From Bacillota bacterium (GTDB taxonomy: Bacteria; Bacillota; Clostridia; Christensenellales; Aristaeellaceae), in contig JAEYOW010000014.1 in NCBI GenBank assembly GCA_023411375.1, positions 1 to 54,371 of the forward strand: a stretch of 54,371 nucleotides of DNA. The letters are read 5' to 3'. The position numbers and the translations under genes are program-made. Positions 42,171-50,316 of the stretch are shown piece by piece. The notes beneath the pieces were generated by a model. The model had not been told where the DNA came from. It was given only the letters and a program-made list of their open reading frames with translations, and searched no databases. The stretch's first letter is position 1; every line of letters begins with the position of its first letter.

Positions 42171-44081
42171 TTATTCTTTTTCGATAACGCGGGTACGAAG
42201 GCCAAAGATTCTCGCATGAAGCTCCCTGGCGGGCTGATCTGCGCCGGGCAGATTGCCGCTATCCGCCCATTTGGGATAAACCTCCTCATTCTGATGCAGG
42301 AGGTCATATTTGGTACGGAACTGAACGCGGCATAGCTTCCACACGCTGGTGTCGAAGCGCCAGCGCTTCGCGATCTCCCGCCCACCCACAGAGATGGTAA
42401 GGCCGCACTGGTTGTATACGCAGTCCAGCCGGAAGGAGAGCTTAACGCGCTCGCCTGGCTGGAAGCGAGCCATATGAAGCTCGGAGCCGAACACGCGCGA
42501 ATTGATCCACCCGTCGGAGCGTAGAAGCACCTTGCTTGGCTCGCGCCCACTTTCGTCCTGAAAGGCAATGGTGAAGGCCTGCGTCTCGTCTCCGGCATCC
42601 AAGGCAACCTCTGTCTCCAGTTCCATGACCGTGCCGGGCACAAAGGCGCGCTCGGCAATGGCACGGTGGTAGGGGTCACTGTCGCGCAGCACCAGCGCGC
42701 CATCTTCCAATTCAATGCCTCCCCAACTTGGCAAGGTCAGGTTCCATGTATCTGCGATCTGCTTCCACGAGGCGGTTCCCATATCAATCGAAGCATCCCG
42801 CGTTTCCTCCCCGCGCAGCGGCACCGCTATCCGGCTGATCCAGATGTCCTCCTTGTTGTTGCTATAGGTGAGGTAAAACGCATTGTCATCCGGCTGGGGG
42901 TTATACTCCGCGATGCCCCTGATATACTGTGGTCCAAGGTTCTTCAATCTGCCCGCATAGCGGCAGGGTGGCACCTCAGGCAGGATGGTGTACATCTCGC
43001 CAAAATCCTGTCCATTATCGCTGCTTGATGCCACGAGCGGCCAGCGGTGTGCCGTATCGGTGGTGGGGTTATAAGCCAGAGCATATTTGCCATCGGACGT
43101 TTTTTGGCCCCACACCTTGCCGGTGGAGGTTTCCAGCGTATAGGAGCGTTTTAGCGGGGACCATGTCTCACCGTTGTCCTGGGAGACAGCGGTCAACGCG
43201 TTTTTTAAAATAGCCAATTTTTTTCGGCCGTTGCCGGGCAGCGTATAGATGCATGGCGCTTCGCCACCAGTGAGGGTGAAGAAGCCGCTCTCGTCGCAGC
43301 GTTCCTCTTCCCACCACTGCTGGGTGGCAACGCGGTGGCGAAGCAGCTCGTTGCACGCGTCCACAAAGCCCGCGTCCGCGCTCTCCTCAAAATAAGGGAA
43401 GCGCTTCATGTTGTCGCGTGTATAGCCGCCACTGGAGCCATAACGCAGGAAATGGATGGGGCCGAAGGTGAAGTCGGGGCGAATCTCGCGTATAGCGCGG
43501 CCGACACCGTAGCCGCTACCGGGCATCACCAGCATGATATCGGTCATATCATAGCTTTTACATGAGCCCGGCGCGGGAAACTCTTTCAAACGTGGATCCA
43601 TGGGCACGATGCCGTAATGCGTCATGGCAAGCATACGTCCGTTAGACGCTTTGAAGAAGGCCATGCGGTGATGGATGATGCAGTTCGTTGTTTCCTTTCC
43701 TTCAAAAACCTCTTTGCCCTCACCATTGTACGGGGCTGTTGGCACATCGACGGCGGGGAAGATTTCCTCGGGCTTCGAATAATGCACACCGTCCCTGGAC
43801 CGGATCAGGAAAGCGCGTGAATCGCCCTCATGCTCGCTGCGAGCGCCGGCAAGGTATTGGACGATCCATTCACCCTGCCAGTATCCCAGCATTGCCGCAT
43901 GGGCATAGGTCCAGCCCAACCCCTCCGGCGCGCGAGCCGGGTCCTGGCTGGAGCGCATAATTTGTACATTCGTTACGCCCATGGCATGCGGCAGCGCGCC
44001 ATCCGTAAAGCGAATATCCGCCTTCCGGGTTATATGGCAGCGAATATCGCCGTCGCGCATAATGCTGTCCCGGTAGCTCAT
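42171..44081 (-). CDS. Sialidase-fold (BNR/Asp-box) protein, putative glycosidase
   Basis: A 636-residue cytoplasmic protein without signal peptide. Asp-box-like motifs mark a beta-propeller: SRDGVHYSKP, SQDNGETW and SSDNGQDF, with further repeats such as YLTYSNNKEDIWISRIAV. Residues from about 450 on form a second beta-sandwich domain (FVPGTVMELETEVAL, FQPGERVKLSFRLD), like a carbohydrate-binding or concanavalin-type domain. Exo-sialidases and other propeller glycosidases share this plan. The start at 44081 has GGAGG eight bases upstream. It lies downstream of the sugar importer in the same direction, so it probably processes the imported glycan. True substrate unknown. Confidence 0.75.
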   Translation of the reverse strand: MSYRDSIMRDGDIRCHITRKADIRFTDGALPHAMGVTNVQIMRSSQDPARAPEGLGWTYAHAAMLGYWQGEWIVQYLAGARSEHEGDSRAFLIRSRDGVHYSKPEEIFPAVDVPTAPYNGEGKEVFEGKETTNCIIHHRMAFFKASNGRMLAMTHYGIVPMDPRLKEFPAPGSCKSYDMTDIMLVMPGSGYGVGRAIREIRPDFTFGPIHFLRYGSSGGYTRDNMKRFPYFEESADAGFVDACNELLRHRVATQQWWEEERCDESGFFTLTGGEAPCIYTLPGNGRKKLAILKNALTAVSQDNGETWSPLKRSYTLETSTGKVWGQKTSDGKYALAYNPTTDTAHRWPLVASSSDNGQDFGEMYTILPEVPPCRYAGRLKNLGPQYIRGIAEYNPQPDDNAFYLTYSNNKEDIWISRIAVPLRGEETRDASIDMGTASWKQIADTWNLTLPSWGGIELEDGALVLRDSDPYHRAIAERAFVPGTVMELETEVALDAGDETQAFTIAFQDESGREPSKVLLRSDGWINSRVFGSELHMARFQPGERVKLSFRLDCVYNQCGLTISVGGREIAKRWRFDTSVWKLCRVQFRTKYDLLHQNEEVYPKWADSGNLPGADQPARELHARIFGLRTRVIEKE

Positions 44082-44116
44082 CTCCTCAACCTCCACAACA
44101 GTAATATTATGGGTAG

Positions 44117-44144
44117 CCGGCCTCCCGGCACTCTGGGAGGCCGG
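44117..44144 (-). other. Intercistronic hairpin before the sialidase-fold gene
   Basis: CCGGCCTCCC (44117-44126) pairs perfectly with GGGAGGCCGG (44135-44144). Together with the hairpin at 44224-44260 it fills the gap after the binding-protein gene. No U run follows. Confidence 0.55.
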
Positions 44145-44223
44145 CGCATCTTATGTCAAGCGCCATTGGGATGCGCCACAGGGTACGCAGGCCCGCCGCT
44201 CCCTTTTGTATGGCCGGGTTGAC

Positions 44224-44260
44224 ACGCGTGCAACGGCCGTTCACCGGCCGCTGCACGCGT
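44224..44260 (-). terminator. Long hairpin right after the sugar-binding protein gene
   Basis: ACGCGTGCA (44224-44232) pairs with TGCACGCGT (44252-44260); the stem continues through CGGCCG with one G-U pair to about 16 pairs. It starts seven bases after the stop codon. Lacking a U run, it more likely protects the mRNA 3' end. Confidence 0.6.
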
Positions 44261-44266
44261 TCAAGC

Positions 44267-45559
44267 TTATTTACCTTCCTCCGCGTACATGGCGGTCATG
44301 ATCTGAGCCCACGTGTCCAGCAATTCCTGCGAGGTGATCTCACCCGCCATGGCCTGCTGCACCAGAGGATCAATCTCATTGGCGAGCGCACCGCTGTAAG
44401 AGGGCATGTAGGTGGGACAGTCGTAGAACAGGGTGGCCGGATCCGTGATGACGGCTGCGGCGGTCTGCATCCAAGGCTTTTCTGGGCTTTGGACATAGCT
44501 GTCCTTGCTGATCAGCAGCTCATTGACGCAGGGGACGAGGCCAATATCCTCAGTGTAGATAGCCGCGCCTTCTCCGGCGCACAGGTAATAAAGGAACTCC
44601 CACGCGGCTTCCTGATCCTTGGCGGTGGCGTTGATGGCGAAACCGTCCCAACTCAAGCTCTGCATCACGCGGGTACCGTTTACGGACATGGGGAACGAAA
44701 CCGCTTCAAACTTGCTCAGGTCGCCGTTAAACGCCTCATAGTGCGCATCGGAGGAGCCGGTGTTGTGCTGGATGATGGCAGCCACGCCGGTTTGGAACGC
44801 GCCCGCGAGCTGGCTCCAGCCGAAGTTGATATCGCCCTCCGCAGAGCATACGTTGTACAGCGACAGGTAGCGCTCGGCAAATTCGACGTTCTTGGGATCG
44901 TTTACGGTGCAAACGCCATCCTCGGTAAAGTAATTCGTGATGCCGGAGTAGGAATACATGAGCATCTCCAGGTTGGCCGCAGCGCCCTTGCCGCCTCGCA
45001 GTGCAACGCCGTAGCGGCCAGCTTCCTTATCGGTTAGGGCTTCCACAGAGGTAAAGAACTCATCCCACGTGGCCGGGATAGCAAGCCCTTTCTCATTGAA
45101 CCAGTCGCTCCGCGCCCACAGGCAAAAGAAATTGCAGCCGGAGGGCAGGTAATACAAGCGGTTGTCCGTGCGGTCATACGCGGAGGCGGATTCAATAGCG
45201 CTTTCAAGGATCGCTCCGTTGCCTTTTTCTGCGTATAGGCCGGTCAGGTCGGTGACATAGCCATTTTCGATGTAGGTAGCGATATTTTTGGAGGTGATGT
45301 TGAGGATATCAGGCGCGGTACCGGCCTCAAAGGCCAGCATCAGCTTGTCGGTGGAATCCTCAGGCAGGCCGGTGAAATCGATCTTGATGTTGGGATGAGA
45401 TGCCTCGAAGTTGGTGATGATCTTTTCAACCATCGCCATGCGTGCGTCGGTCATGTCGTCCAGCCAGAAGGTGACGGTTGACGTTTCCTCGGCCTGTGAA
45501 ACTGAGGCGAAGCTCAGTGCCAGAACGAGTGCCAGTAGGAGAGAAAGCCATTTTTTCAT
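44267..45559 (-). CDS. Extracellular sugar-binding protein, UgpB/MalE type
   Basis: A 430-residue family-1 solute-binding protein with a signal peptide of about 23 residues (MKKWLSLLLALVLALSFASV). The TVTFWLDDMTDARMAMVEKI and NFEASHPNIKIDFT segments, and the WEFLYYLCAGEGAAIY segment near the C-terminus, are typical. It captures a sugar, glycoside or glycerol-phosphate-like ligand for the MalF/MalG-type permeases upstream. No lipobox Cys was seen. AAAGGAG lies upstream of the ATG. It comes third in the operon, after the permeases, with a 69-base gap. Confidence 0.92.
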   Translation of the reverse strand: MKKWLSLLLALVLALSFASVSQAEETSTVTFWLDDMTDARMAMVEKIITNFEASHPNIKIDFTGLPEDSTDKLMLAFEAGTAPDILNITSKNIATYIENGYVTDLTGLYAEKGNGAILESAIESASAYDRTDNRLYYLPSGCNFFCLWARSDWFNEKGLAIPATWDEFFTSVEALTDKEAGRYGVALRGGKGAAANLEMLMYSYSGITNYFTEDGVCTVNDPKNVEFAERYLSLYNVCSAEGDINFGWSQLAGAFQTGVAAIIQHNTGSSDAHYEAFNGDLSKFEAVSFPMSVNGTRVMQSLSWDGFAINATAKDQEAAWEFLYYLCAGEGAAIYTEDIGLVPCVNELLISKDSYVQSPEKPWMQTAAAVITDPATLFYDCPTYMPSYSGALANEIDPLVQQAMAGEITSQELLDTWAQIMTAMYAEEGK

Positions 45560-45628
45560 GAGAGGGATGCTCCTTTCAAATTATTGATATCCCGTTCCTC
45601 GCGGGAAATCATTACAGAGAAGCGGCAA

Positions 45629-46474
45629 TCAGCCCTTGAGTGCTCCGGCGCTCATGCCGGAAACCAGGTAGCGCTGCACGTAGCCAAACAGGCACAACGG
45701 CGGCAGCAGGGCAATAACCGCGCCGGCGGCAAGGCCGGAATAGTTGATAGTGGTTTGCGTGATCATGTAACGAAGGCCCACGGATATGGGAAACTTGCTG
45801 CCTGTACTTAGGAAGGTATATGGAAGAAGGTATTCGTTCCAGCAGTTGATAAAGGCAAAGGAGATCACCGTAACGATACCAGGCACGATGACCGGCATGA
45901 TAACATGAAACAGCGTCTGCATGCGCGTGCAACCGTCAATCATGGCAGCCTCGTCGATCTCCTTTGGCACTCCGCCGATAAAGCCCTTCATCAGCAGGGT
46001 CTGGAAGGGAATAGCCGAAGCGATCTCTACCAGAATGACCGACAGGAACTTGTCCACCAGTCCCAGATCCCGCATGAGTAGATACAGCGGAGAAATAATA
46101 ATGATACGCGGCAGCATCTGAGTCATGAGCATGACGACCATGAACGCCTGCTTGCCTCTAAACTTGAAACGGCTTAAGGCATAACCGTTAAACAAAACCA
46201 GTATCGAAACCACCGCGACCGCGCAAAGGCTTACGACGACGCTGTTTGTAAAATATTGCGAGATACGCCCGCTCGACCACGCCCCCGTATAATTGCTGAG
46301 GGTAAAGGGATTAGGCAGAACGGAGAACCGCTCGCTGACAACATCGCTGGAAAACTTGAAGGAGAGCGACAGTGTCCACAAAAGCGGAATCATTACAAAC
46401 GCGAGAAGAACAAGAAGCGGAAGCCAGCGCAGAAACACGCGTTCCAGGACATGCTTTTTTTTAAGGGACATCAT
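45629..46474 (-). CDS. Sugar ABC transporter permease, MalG/UgpE type
   Basis: A 281-residue permease with six helices and the EAA motif DEAAMIDGCTRMQTLFHVIM. The MalG-like end (VQRYLVSGMSAGALKG) is present. The start overlaps the previous stop in the sequence ATGATG, giving tight coupling. No ATPase gene is nearby; a shared MsmX-type ATPase elsewhere is expected. Confidence 0.93.
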   Translation of the reverse strand: MMSLKKKHVLERVFLRWLPLLVLLAFVMIPLLWTLSLSFKFSSDVVSERFSVLPNPFTLSNYTGAWSSGRISQYFTNSVVVSLCAVAVVSILVLFNGYALSRFKFRGKQAFMVVMLMTQMLPRIIIISPLYLLMRDLGLVDKFLSVILVEIASAIPFQTLLMKGFIGGVPKEIDEAAMIDGCTRMQTLFHVIMPVIVPGIVTVISFAFINCWNEYLLPYTFLSTGSKFPISVGLRYMITQTTINYSGLAAGAVIALLPPLCLFGYVQRYLVSGMSAGALKG

Positions 46475-47382
46475 ACATCCTCCTTCCCAAAGGTATTCGC
46501 GCGTAAGTAGATCACCGTGAATACGCTAAGCATCAGGAACGACAGAATAGCCAATGCGCTGCCATAACCGTAGTTACCCTCTACGACGGATTTGTTATAG
46601 ATATACAGCGCCAGCGTGGTCGTCCGTCCCAGAGGACCTCCATTGGTCATGGTCATGATGAGGTCTACCGATTGGAACGCCCATATGCAGCGCATCAATG
46701 CGGCGTATACCACAGACTCACGGATGAAGGGCAGCGTTATGCGAAACAGCGTGACCGAGCGTCCCGCACCGTCAACCTTCGCAGCTTCGTAAACATCGTC
46801 GGGAACGCCTTGAAGCGCGGCAAGACAGGTAATCGCCAGGAAAGGAATACCGCGCCACAACTCCGCGATGACGACCGATCCAAATGCCAGGTTCTTGTCA
46901 CCCAGATAGGAATGTGTTGCAAGTCCGGCAGCGCTGAGCAGATTGTTGAGCAGGCCGAAATTATCGTCATAAATCAACATCCACAGGATGCCGGTCAGCA
47001 CGCCAGAGATAGCCCAGGGGGCGAAGCAGATGGTGCGCGCAAAGCCTTGCCCTCGGAACTTCTGGTTGAGTAAAAGTGCCGCCGTGAGGCCGATGACCAC
47101 CTGTAGGCCCACCTCTATGACGACCCACTTCAAGGAAACGACGAGCGACTGCAAAAACTTCGCATCCTTTGTAAAGATGCTTATATAGTTTCCAAGTCCA
47201 ATCCAACCAAACTGCCTAGGCTTTGTGCGCTCATAATTCAGGAAGCTGTTAAACAGCGCCCTACCCATGGGATACAAAAGAAAAATGGCGAGGAACAAAA
47301 ACGATGGCAGGATTAGCGCGTAGGGAAACAATCGCTCCCCTTTGAGCCGTCGGATGCCTAGCGACCTTTCTCTGCTTGCCAC
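46471..47382 (-). CDS. Sugar ABC transporter permease, MalF/UgpA type
   Basis: A 303-residue permease with six helices and the EAA motif YEAAKVDGAGRSVTLFRITL. First gene of the importer operon. The GTG at 47382 lies eight bases after GGGAG; the longer frame starting at TTG 47397 has no ribosome site. Transcription should start at the strong promoter at 47486-47514, under the palindromic operator. Confidence 0.92.
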   Translation of the reverse strand: MASRERSLGIRRLKGERLFPYALILPSFLFLAIFLLYPMGRALFNSFLNYERTKPRQFGWIGLGNYISIFTKDAKFLQSLVVSLKWVVIEVGLQVVIGLTAALLLNQKFRGQGFARTICFAPWAISGVLTGILWMLIYDDNFGLLNNLLSAAGLATHSYLGDKNLAFGSVVIAELWRGIPFLAITCLAALQGVPDDVYEAAKVDGAGRSVTLFRITLPFIRESVVYAALMRCIWAFQSVDLIMTMTNGGPLGRTTTLALYIYNKSVVEGNYGYGSALAILSFLMLSVFTVIYLRANTFGKEDV

Positions 47383-47411
47383 AAGCTTCACTCCCAACTA
47401 AAACATGATTT

Positions 47412-47434
47412 GCAATAGTTTCTTTGGGATAATC
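47412..47434. repeat. Copy 1 of a shared 22-23 base element
   Basis: TGCAATAGTTTCTTT then GGGATAAT, in the leader of the importer operon. It matches the copy at 48524-48546 except for one indel and one substitution. Confidence 0.6.
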
Positions 47435-47464
47435 GCGCGTGTAAGCGTTTCGCTCATCTGTCAT

Positions 47465-47484
47465 ATTGTATGACATCGTACAAT
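47465..47484. promoter_or_regulatory. Palindromic operator, probably of the GntR/FCD regulator
   Basis: Arms ATTGTA and TACAAT around a GA-CATC-type centre form a near-perfect 20-base palindrome. It begins one base after the -10 box and covers the expected transcription start, the classic place for repression. Confidence 0.65.
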
Positions 47485-47485
47485 C

Positions 47486-47514
47486 ATAATACGCAAGTAA
47501 TTTGAATTTGTCAA
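47486..47514 (-). promoter_or_regulatory. Sigma-A promoter of the sugar importer operon
   Basis: On the minus strand consensus TTGACA (47514-47509), a 17-base spacer and TATTAT (47491-47486). Confidence 0.8.
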
Positions 47515-47602
47515 TACCTTTTTTTCTAATATTTTTTGGCAATGCAAAAAAGATCAATTTTTTCGACGTTTTTTCGCACCATCTCTACTTTGCACAACAA
47601 AA

Positions 47603-47625
47603 AAACGGACCGAGAAGGTCCGTTT
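47603..47625 (-). terminator. Intrinsic terminator of the GntR gene
   Basis: AAACGGACC (47603-47611) pairs with GGTCCGTTT (47617-47625) around GAGAA; on the minus transcript it ends in a run of seven U. Confidence 0.9.
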
Positions 47626-47651
47626 CTTGCATTCGTGGAAAAATCTTATCC

Positions 47652-48341
47652 TTATGAGCGTATCCGGGTGCTAACATCCTCGATAGCGCGGAGCATATGG
47701 TAATGCATGGCCGCCACGGCCTCTTCCTCGCTTTGCTTGCGAAAGGCGGTAATCAGCCGGCTGTGCGGCTCAATAGCGTTTGCATAGGTGCCTTCGTCGT
47801 TAAACGAGGCATAACGGTACTCGTTAAAAGCCTCGGTCAGCATTTTGCCAATCGTCAGCAGAAGCGCATTGCCAGTTGCCTTGAAAATCGTCATATGAAA
47901 CTGTTCGTCAAGCCTTATGAGCGACTGCCTGTCAGAGGACTGATTAGCCTGTATAAAGGCGGCAAAATTTTCCTCAAGCTGCGCGGTCAGCTCAGGGCCG
48001 GAGCGCCGCGCAGCCAAGCGCGCCGCCAATTCTTCCATCGGCGCGCGAACATCCATCAGATCCTTGAAGCTGGCGGAAGAAAGGGAGGCCCAATAATTAT
48101 CCTTAGCTATTTCCGTCACGCGCGCAACAAAAGCACCGCGCCCCGGCAGCATACGGATATAGCCCTCTGTAGCCAGAATTCTCAGCGCTTCTCGCACCAC
48201 GGTGCGGCTGACGTTGAGTTGCTGGCAGAGCTTGATTTCCGTGGATAGCTTATCGCCGACCTTGTATTCGCCCTCCAGGATGGATTGGCGAATTGCGCGG
48301 GTTGTCAGCTCAGTTACCGACACCTTCTCAATTTTGTCCAT
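47652..48341 (-). CDS. GntR-family regulator, FadR/FCD type
   Basis: A 229-residue regulator: GntR winged helix-turn-helix at about 8-75 (TRAIRQSILEGEYKVGDKLS, LNVSRTVVREALRILATEGY) and an FCD effector domain at about 95-220 with the metal-type ligands (DEQFHMTIF, SRLITAF). FCD members sense sugar acids, organic acids or their aldehydes. It lies between the importer operon and the catabolic operon, with its own promoter and terminator, and probably represses at least the importer through the palindrome at 47465-47484. The ribosome site AAGGAG is about 14 bases from the ATG, longer than usual. Confidence 0.92.
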   Translation of the reverse strand: MDKIEKVSVTELTTRAIRQSILEGEYKVGDKLSTEIKLCQQLNVSRTVVREALRILATEGYIRMLPGRGAFVARVTEIAKDNYWASLSSASFKDLMDVRAPMEELAARLAARRSGPELTAQLEENFAAFIQANQSSDRQSLIRLDEQFHMTIFKATGNALLLTIGKMLTEAFNEYRYASFNDEGTYANAIEPHSRLITAFRKQSEEEAVAAMHYHMLRAIEDVSTRIRS

Positions 48342-48395
48342 AACGGCCTGCCGGTCTCCTTCCGTATAAGCACAGAATTTGGGGAATCAGCTTTT

Positions 48396-48424
48396 ATTCT
48401 ATTGGGCGTGAAAGGATTTGTCAA
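48396..48424 (-). promoter_or_regulatory. Promoter of the GntR gene
   Basis: On the minus strand TTGACA (48424-48419), a 17-base spacer and TAGAAT (48401-48396), 55 bases before the ATG. Confidence 0.75.
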
Positions 48425-48490
48425 TGGAAAACAGCGGCCCGCTGCGACAAAGTGGCATTTTTAGGCAGCAAAAAATTCTCCCTGCGCCTC

Positions 48491-48518
48491 TTGACAAACG
48501 TGCCGGGAATGATATAAT
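48491..48518 (+). promoter_or_regulatory. Sigma-A promoter of the catabolic operon
   Basis: Consensus TTGACA (48491-48496), a 16-base spacer and consensus TATAAT (48513-48518). The leader to the GTG start is about 105 bases. Confidence 0.8.
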
Positions 48519-48523
48519 GACCG

Positions 48524-48546
48524 TGCAATAGTTTCTTGGGACAATA
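48524..48546. repeat. Copy 2 of the shared 22-23 base element
   Basis: TGCAATAGTTTCTT then GGGACAAT, starting at about +1 of the catabolic operon promoter; see copy 1 at 47412. Confidence 0.6.
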
Positions 48547-48630
48547 AAATAAGTGTGTTTTGAGGCGGTATCGTCTGTTTTTTGTTGCATGCATCAAAAA
48601 GCAGATTTTTTTGTGTTTGGAGGGTACAAC

Positions 48631-49689
48631 GTGCTTGAAACCATGAAGGCCGTAGCCGCCGTGGGATGCGGGAGAACCGCGATTGTTAAAATCCCGCGTC
48701 CCGTTCCGGGCGACTACGAATGCCTGACGAAAATTCTGTACTGCGGCATCTGCAATGGTACGGACCTAAAACTGATCCATGATCAGGTAACGGATCTGAA
48801 GATTCCTTATCCGACGGTACTGGGCCATGAAAGCGTGGGACGCATCGTTGCTGTGGGCAAAAAAGTGCGTTACTGGAAGGTCGGCGACCGGGTAGTCTCC
48901 CCGATTGGTTCAATCGCTCCTGAAAGCGGTTTTCGCAGCCACTATGGGCAGATGGCAGAGTTCGGCATCACCCATGATATCCGCGCCATGATGGAGGATC
49001 ATATCAACCTTGGAAATCAGCCGCCTATTCCAGATTATCGGGGCAAGCTGATTCCGCCAGAAATGAGCTTTCGCGACGCTGTCATGCTTTTGACATTCAA
49101 AGAGAATTACAGTGCGCTGAACAACTTTGCTTTTCGACCGGGTATGGATGTGTTGATTTGCGGCGATGGTCCGGTAGCCATGGGCATCGCCTGTATCGCA
49201 AAGGCGCTCGGCGCGGCCAGCGTCAGTTGCGTAGGACATCACAACCACCGTCTGGAGCATATCCATGCCTGCGCGAATGTGAACGGCGTCATCAATTCCC
49301 GAGAATGCCGGGTTTTGGAGACCTTGGCCGGGCAAAGGCTGGACATGATTGTGGACGCGGTCGGCGACCTGGATACGGACCGCGCGCTAGCGCCGCTGTT
49401 AAGGCCTGGCGGCGTGCTCGGGCTCTACGGCGTCCTATCCGGAGCGCATGGCAACATGAACTTGTTTGAGTGGCCAAACAACATACGCTTACACATCCTA
49501 AACTGGCCCTACGGCGAGCACCGCGCGCATGAGGCGGTAACGGCACTGGTAGCTCGCGGCGTGCTGGTGCCCTCCCAATATTACACTCACATACTTCCCC
49601 TTGAGGATGCGCAAAAGGGCTTCGAACTGGTTGCCAGCAGGGAAGCCTTTAAGGTAATACTCCAAATGCCGGGCACGGATGAGGAGTAA
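48631..49689 (+). CDS. Zinc-dependent medium-chain dehydrogenase (alcohol/polyol type)
   Basis: A 352-residue MDR-superfamily dehydrogenase. The catalytic zinc ligands are Cys38 (in YCGICNGTDL) and His66-Glu67 (LGHESVG). The Rossmann domain begins MDVLICGDGPVAMGIACIAK, binding NAD(P). The four-Cys structural zinc lobe is missing, as in a subset of sorbitol- and threonine-dehydrogenase relatives. It probably oxidises a sugar, polyol or sugar derivative as the first step of the pathway. The GTG start has GGAGGG seven bases upstream. First gene of a six-gene operon. Confidence 0.9.
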   Translation: MLETMKAVAAVGCGRTAIVKIPRPVPGDYECLTKILYCGICNGTDLKLIHDQVTDLKIPYPTVLGHESVGRIVAVGKKVRYWKVGDRVVSPIGSIAPESGFRSHYGQMAEFGITHDIRAMMEDHINLGNQPPIPDYRGKLIPPEMSFRDAVMLLTFKENYSALNNFAFRPGMDVLICGDGPVAMGIACIAKALGAASVSCVGHHNHRLEHIHACANVNGVINSRECRVLETLAGQRLDMIVDAVGDLDTDRALAPLLRPGGVLGLYGVLSGAHGNMNLFEWPNNIRLHILNWPYGEHRAHEAVTALVARGVLVPSQYYTHILPLEDAQKGFELVASREAFKVILQMPGTDEE

Positions 49690-49703
49690 GGAGGCAAAAA
49701 AAC

Positions 49704-50291
49704 ATGCTGCTTCATGAATTGCTTGCGGCAAACCGCAGCTATCGTGGGTTCCGGCAAACGCCCAAACTCACCTATCAACAGCTTTGCCAGCTCGTCGAGC
49801 TGACCCGGCGATGCCCCTCCAGCGGCAATGTTCAGCCGCTTAAATACCGCGCCGTCTGTGACGACAATACCAATGCGCTCGTCCTGTCCCTGACGCGCTG
49901 GGGGGGCCGGATGAAAACGCCTAGCCTGCCGCGCGCGGGTATGGCGCCTACGGGTTATATCGTCGTTTTGCATGACGAGAACCTGTCGCCTAACCCCGTG
50001 GCCTTCTCCAAAGATGTGGGTATCGCGGCGCACACCATTCTCCTTGGTGCAGTTGAGATGGGGTTTGGTGGTTGTATGCTCGGCGGCTTTTCAGCGGAGC
50101 ATCTGGCTGGAGCACTTGCTCTGCCCGCGCAGCTAAAGCCTGTGCTGGTTGTTGCTATGGGCGCACCCGCTGAAACCATCATGCTTGAGGATGCCCCCAT
50201 AGGATTTGTAGACCGTGACCACGCTTATTACCGCGACGAAAATGACGTACACCACGTCTGGAAGCGTACGCTGGAAGAAATTCTTGTATAG
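49704..50291 (+). CDS. Nitroreductase-family FMN protein
   Basis: A 195-residue flavoprotein-like protein with the family N-terminus (LLAANRSYRGF), CPSSGNVQPLKYRAV with the FMN-contacting SGN-QP segment, and GIAAHTILLGAVEMGFGGCM. Such proteins bind FMN and reduce nitro groups, quinones or enones, or act in other reductive steps. It stands between a dehydrogenase and an Fe-S reductase, so a role in the same redox chain is plausible. Follows the dehydrogenase by 14 bases. Confidence 0.88.
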   Translation: MLLHELLAANRSYRGFRQTPKLTYQQLCQLVELTRRCPSSGNVQPLKYRAVCDDNTNALVLSLTRWGGRMKTPSLPRAGMAPTGYIVVLHDENLSPNPVAFSKDVGIAAHTILLGAVEMGFGGCMLGGFSAEHLAGALALPAQLKPVLVVAMGAPAETIMLEDAPIGFVDRDHAYYRDENDVHHVWKRTLEEILV

Positions 50292-50316
50292 AACTAAGGA
50301 AAGAAGGCCTTGCCGC

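Noticed and set aside
47441..47454. Possible CcpA (cre) site TGTAAGCGTTTCGC
   Set aside because: The conserved CA at the end is missing; match is too weak.
47261..47557. 98-codon frame over the importer promoter region
   Set aside because: Covers promoter and operator and overlaps the permease gene; no likely product.
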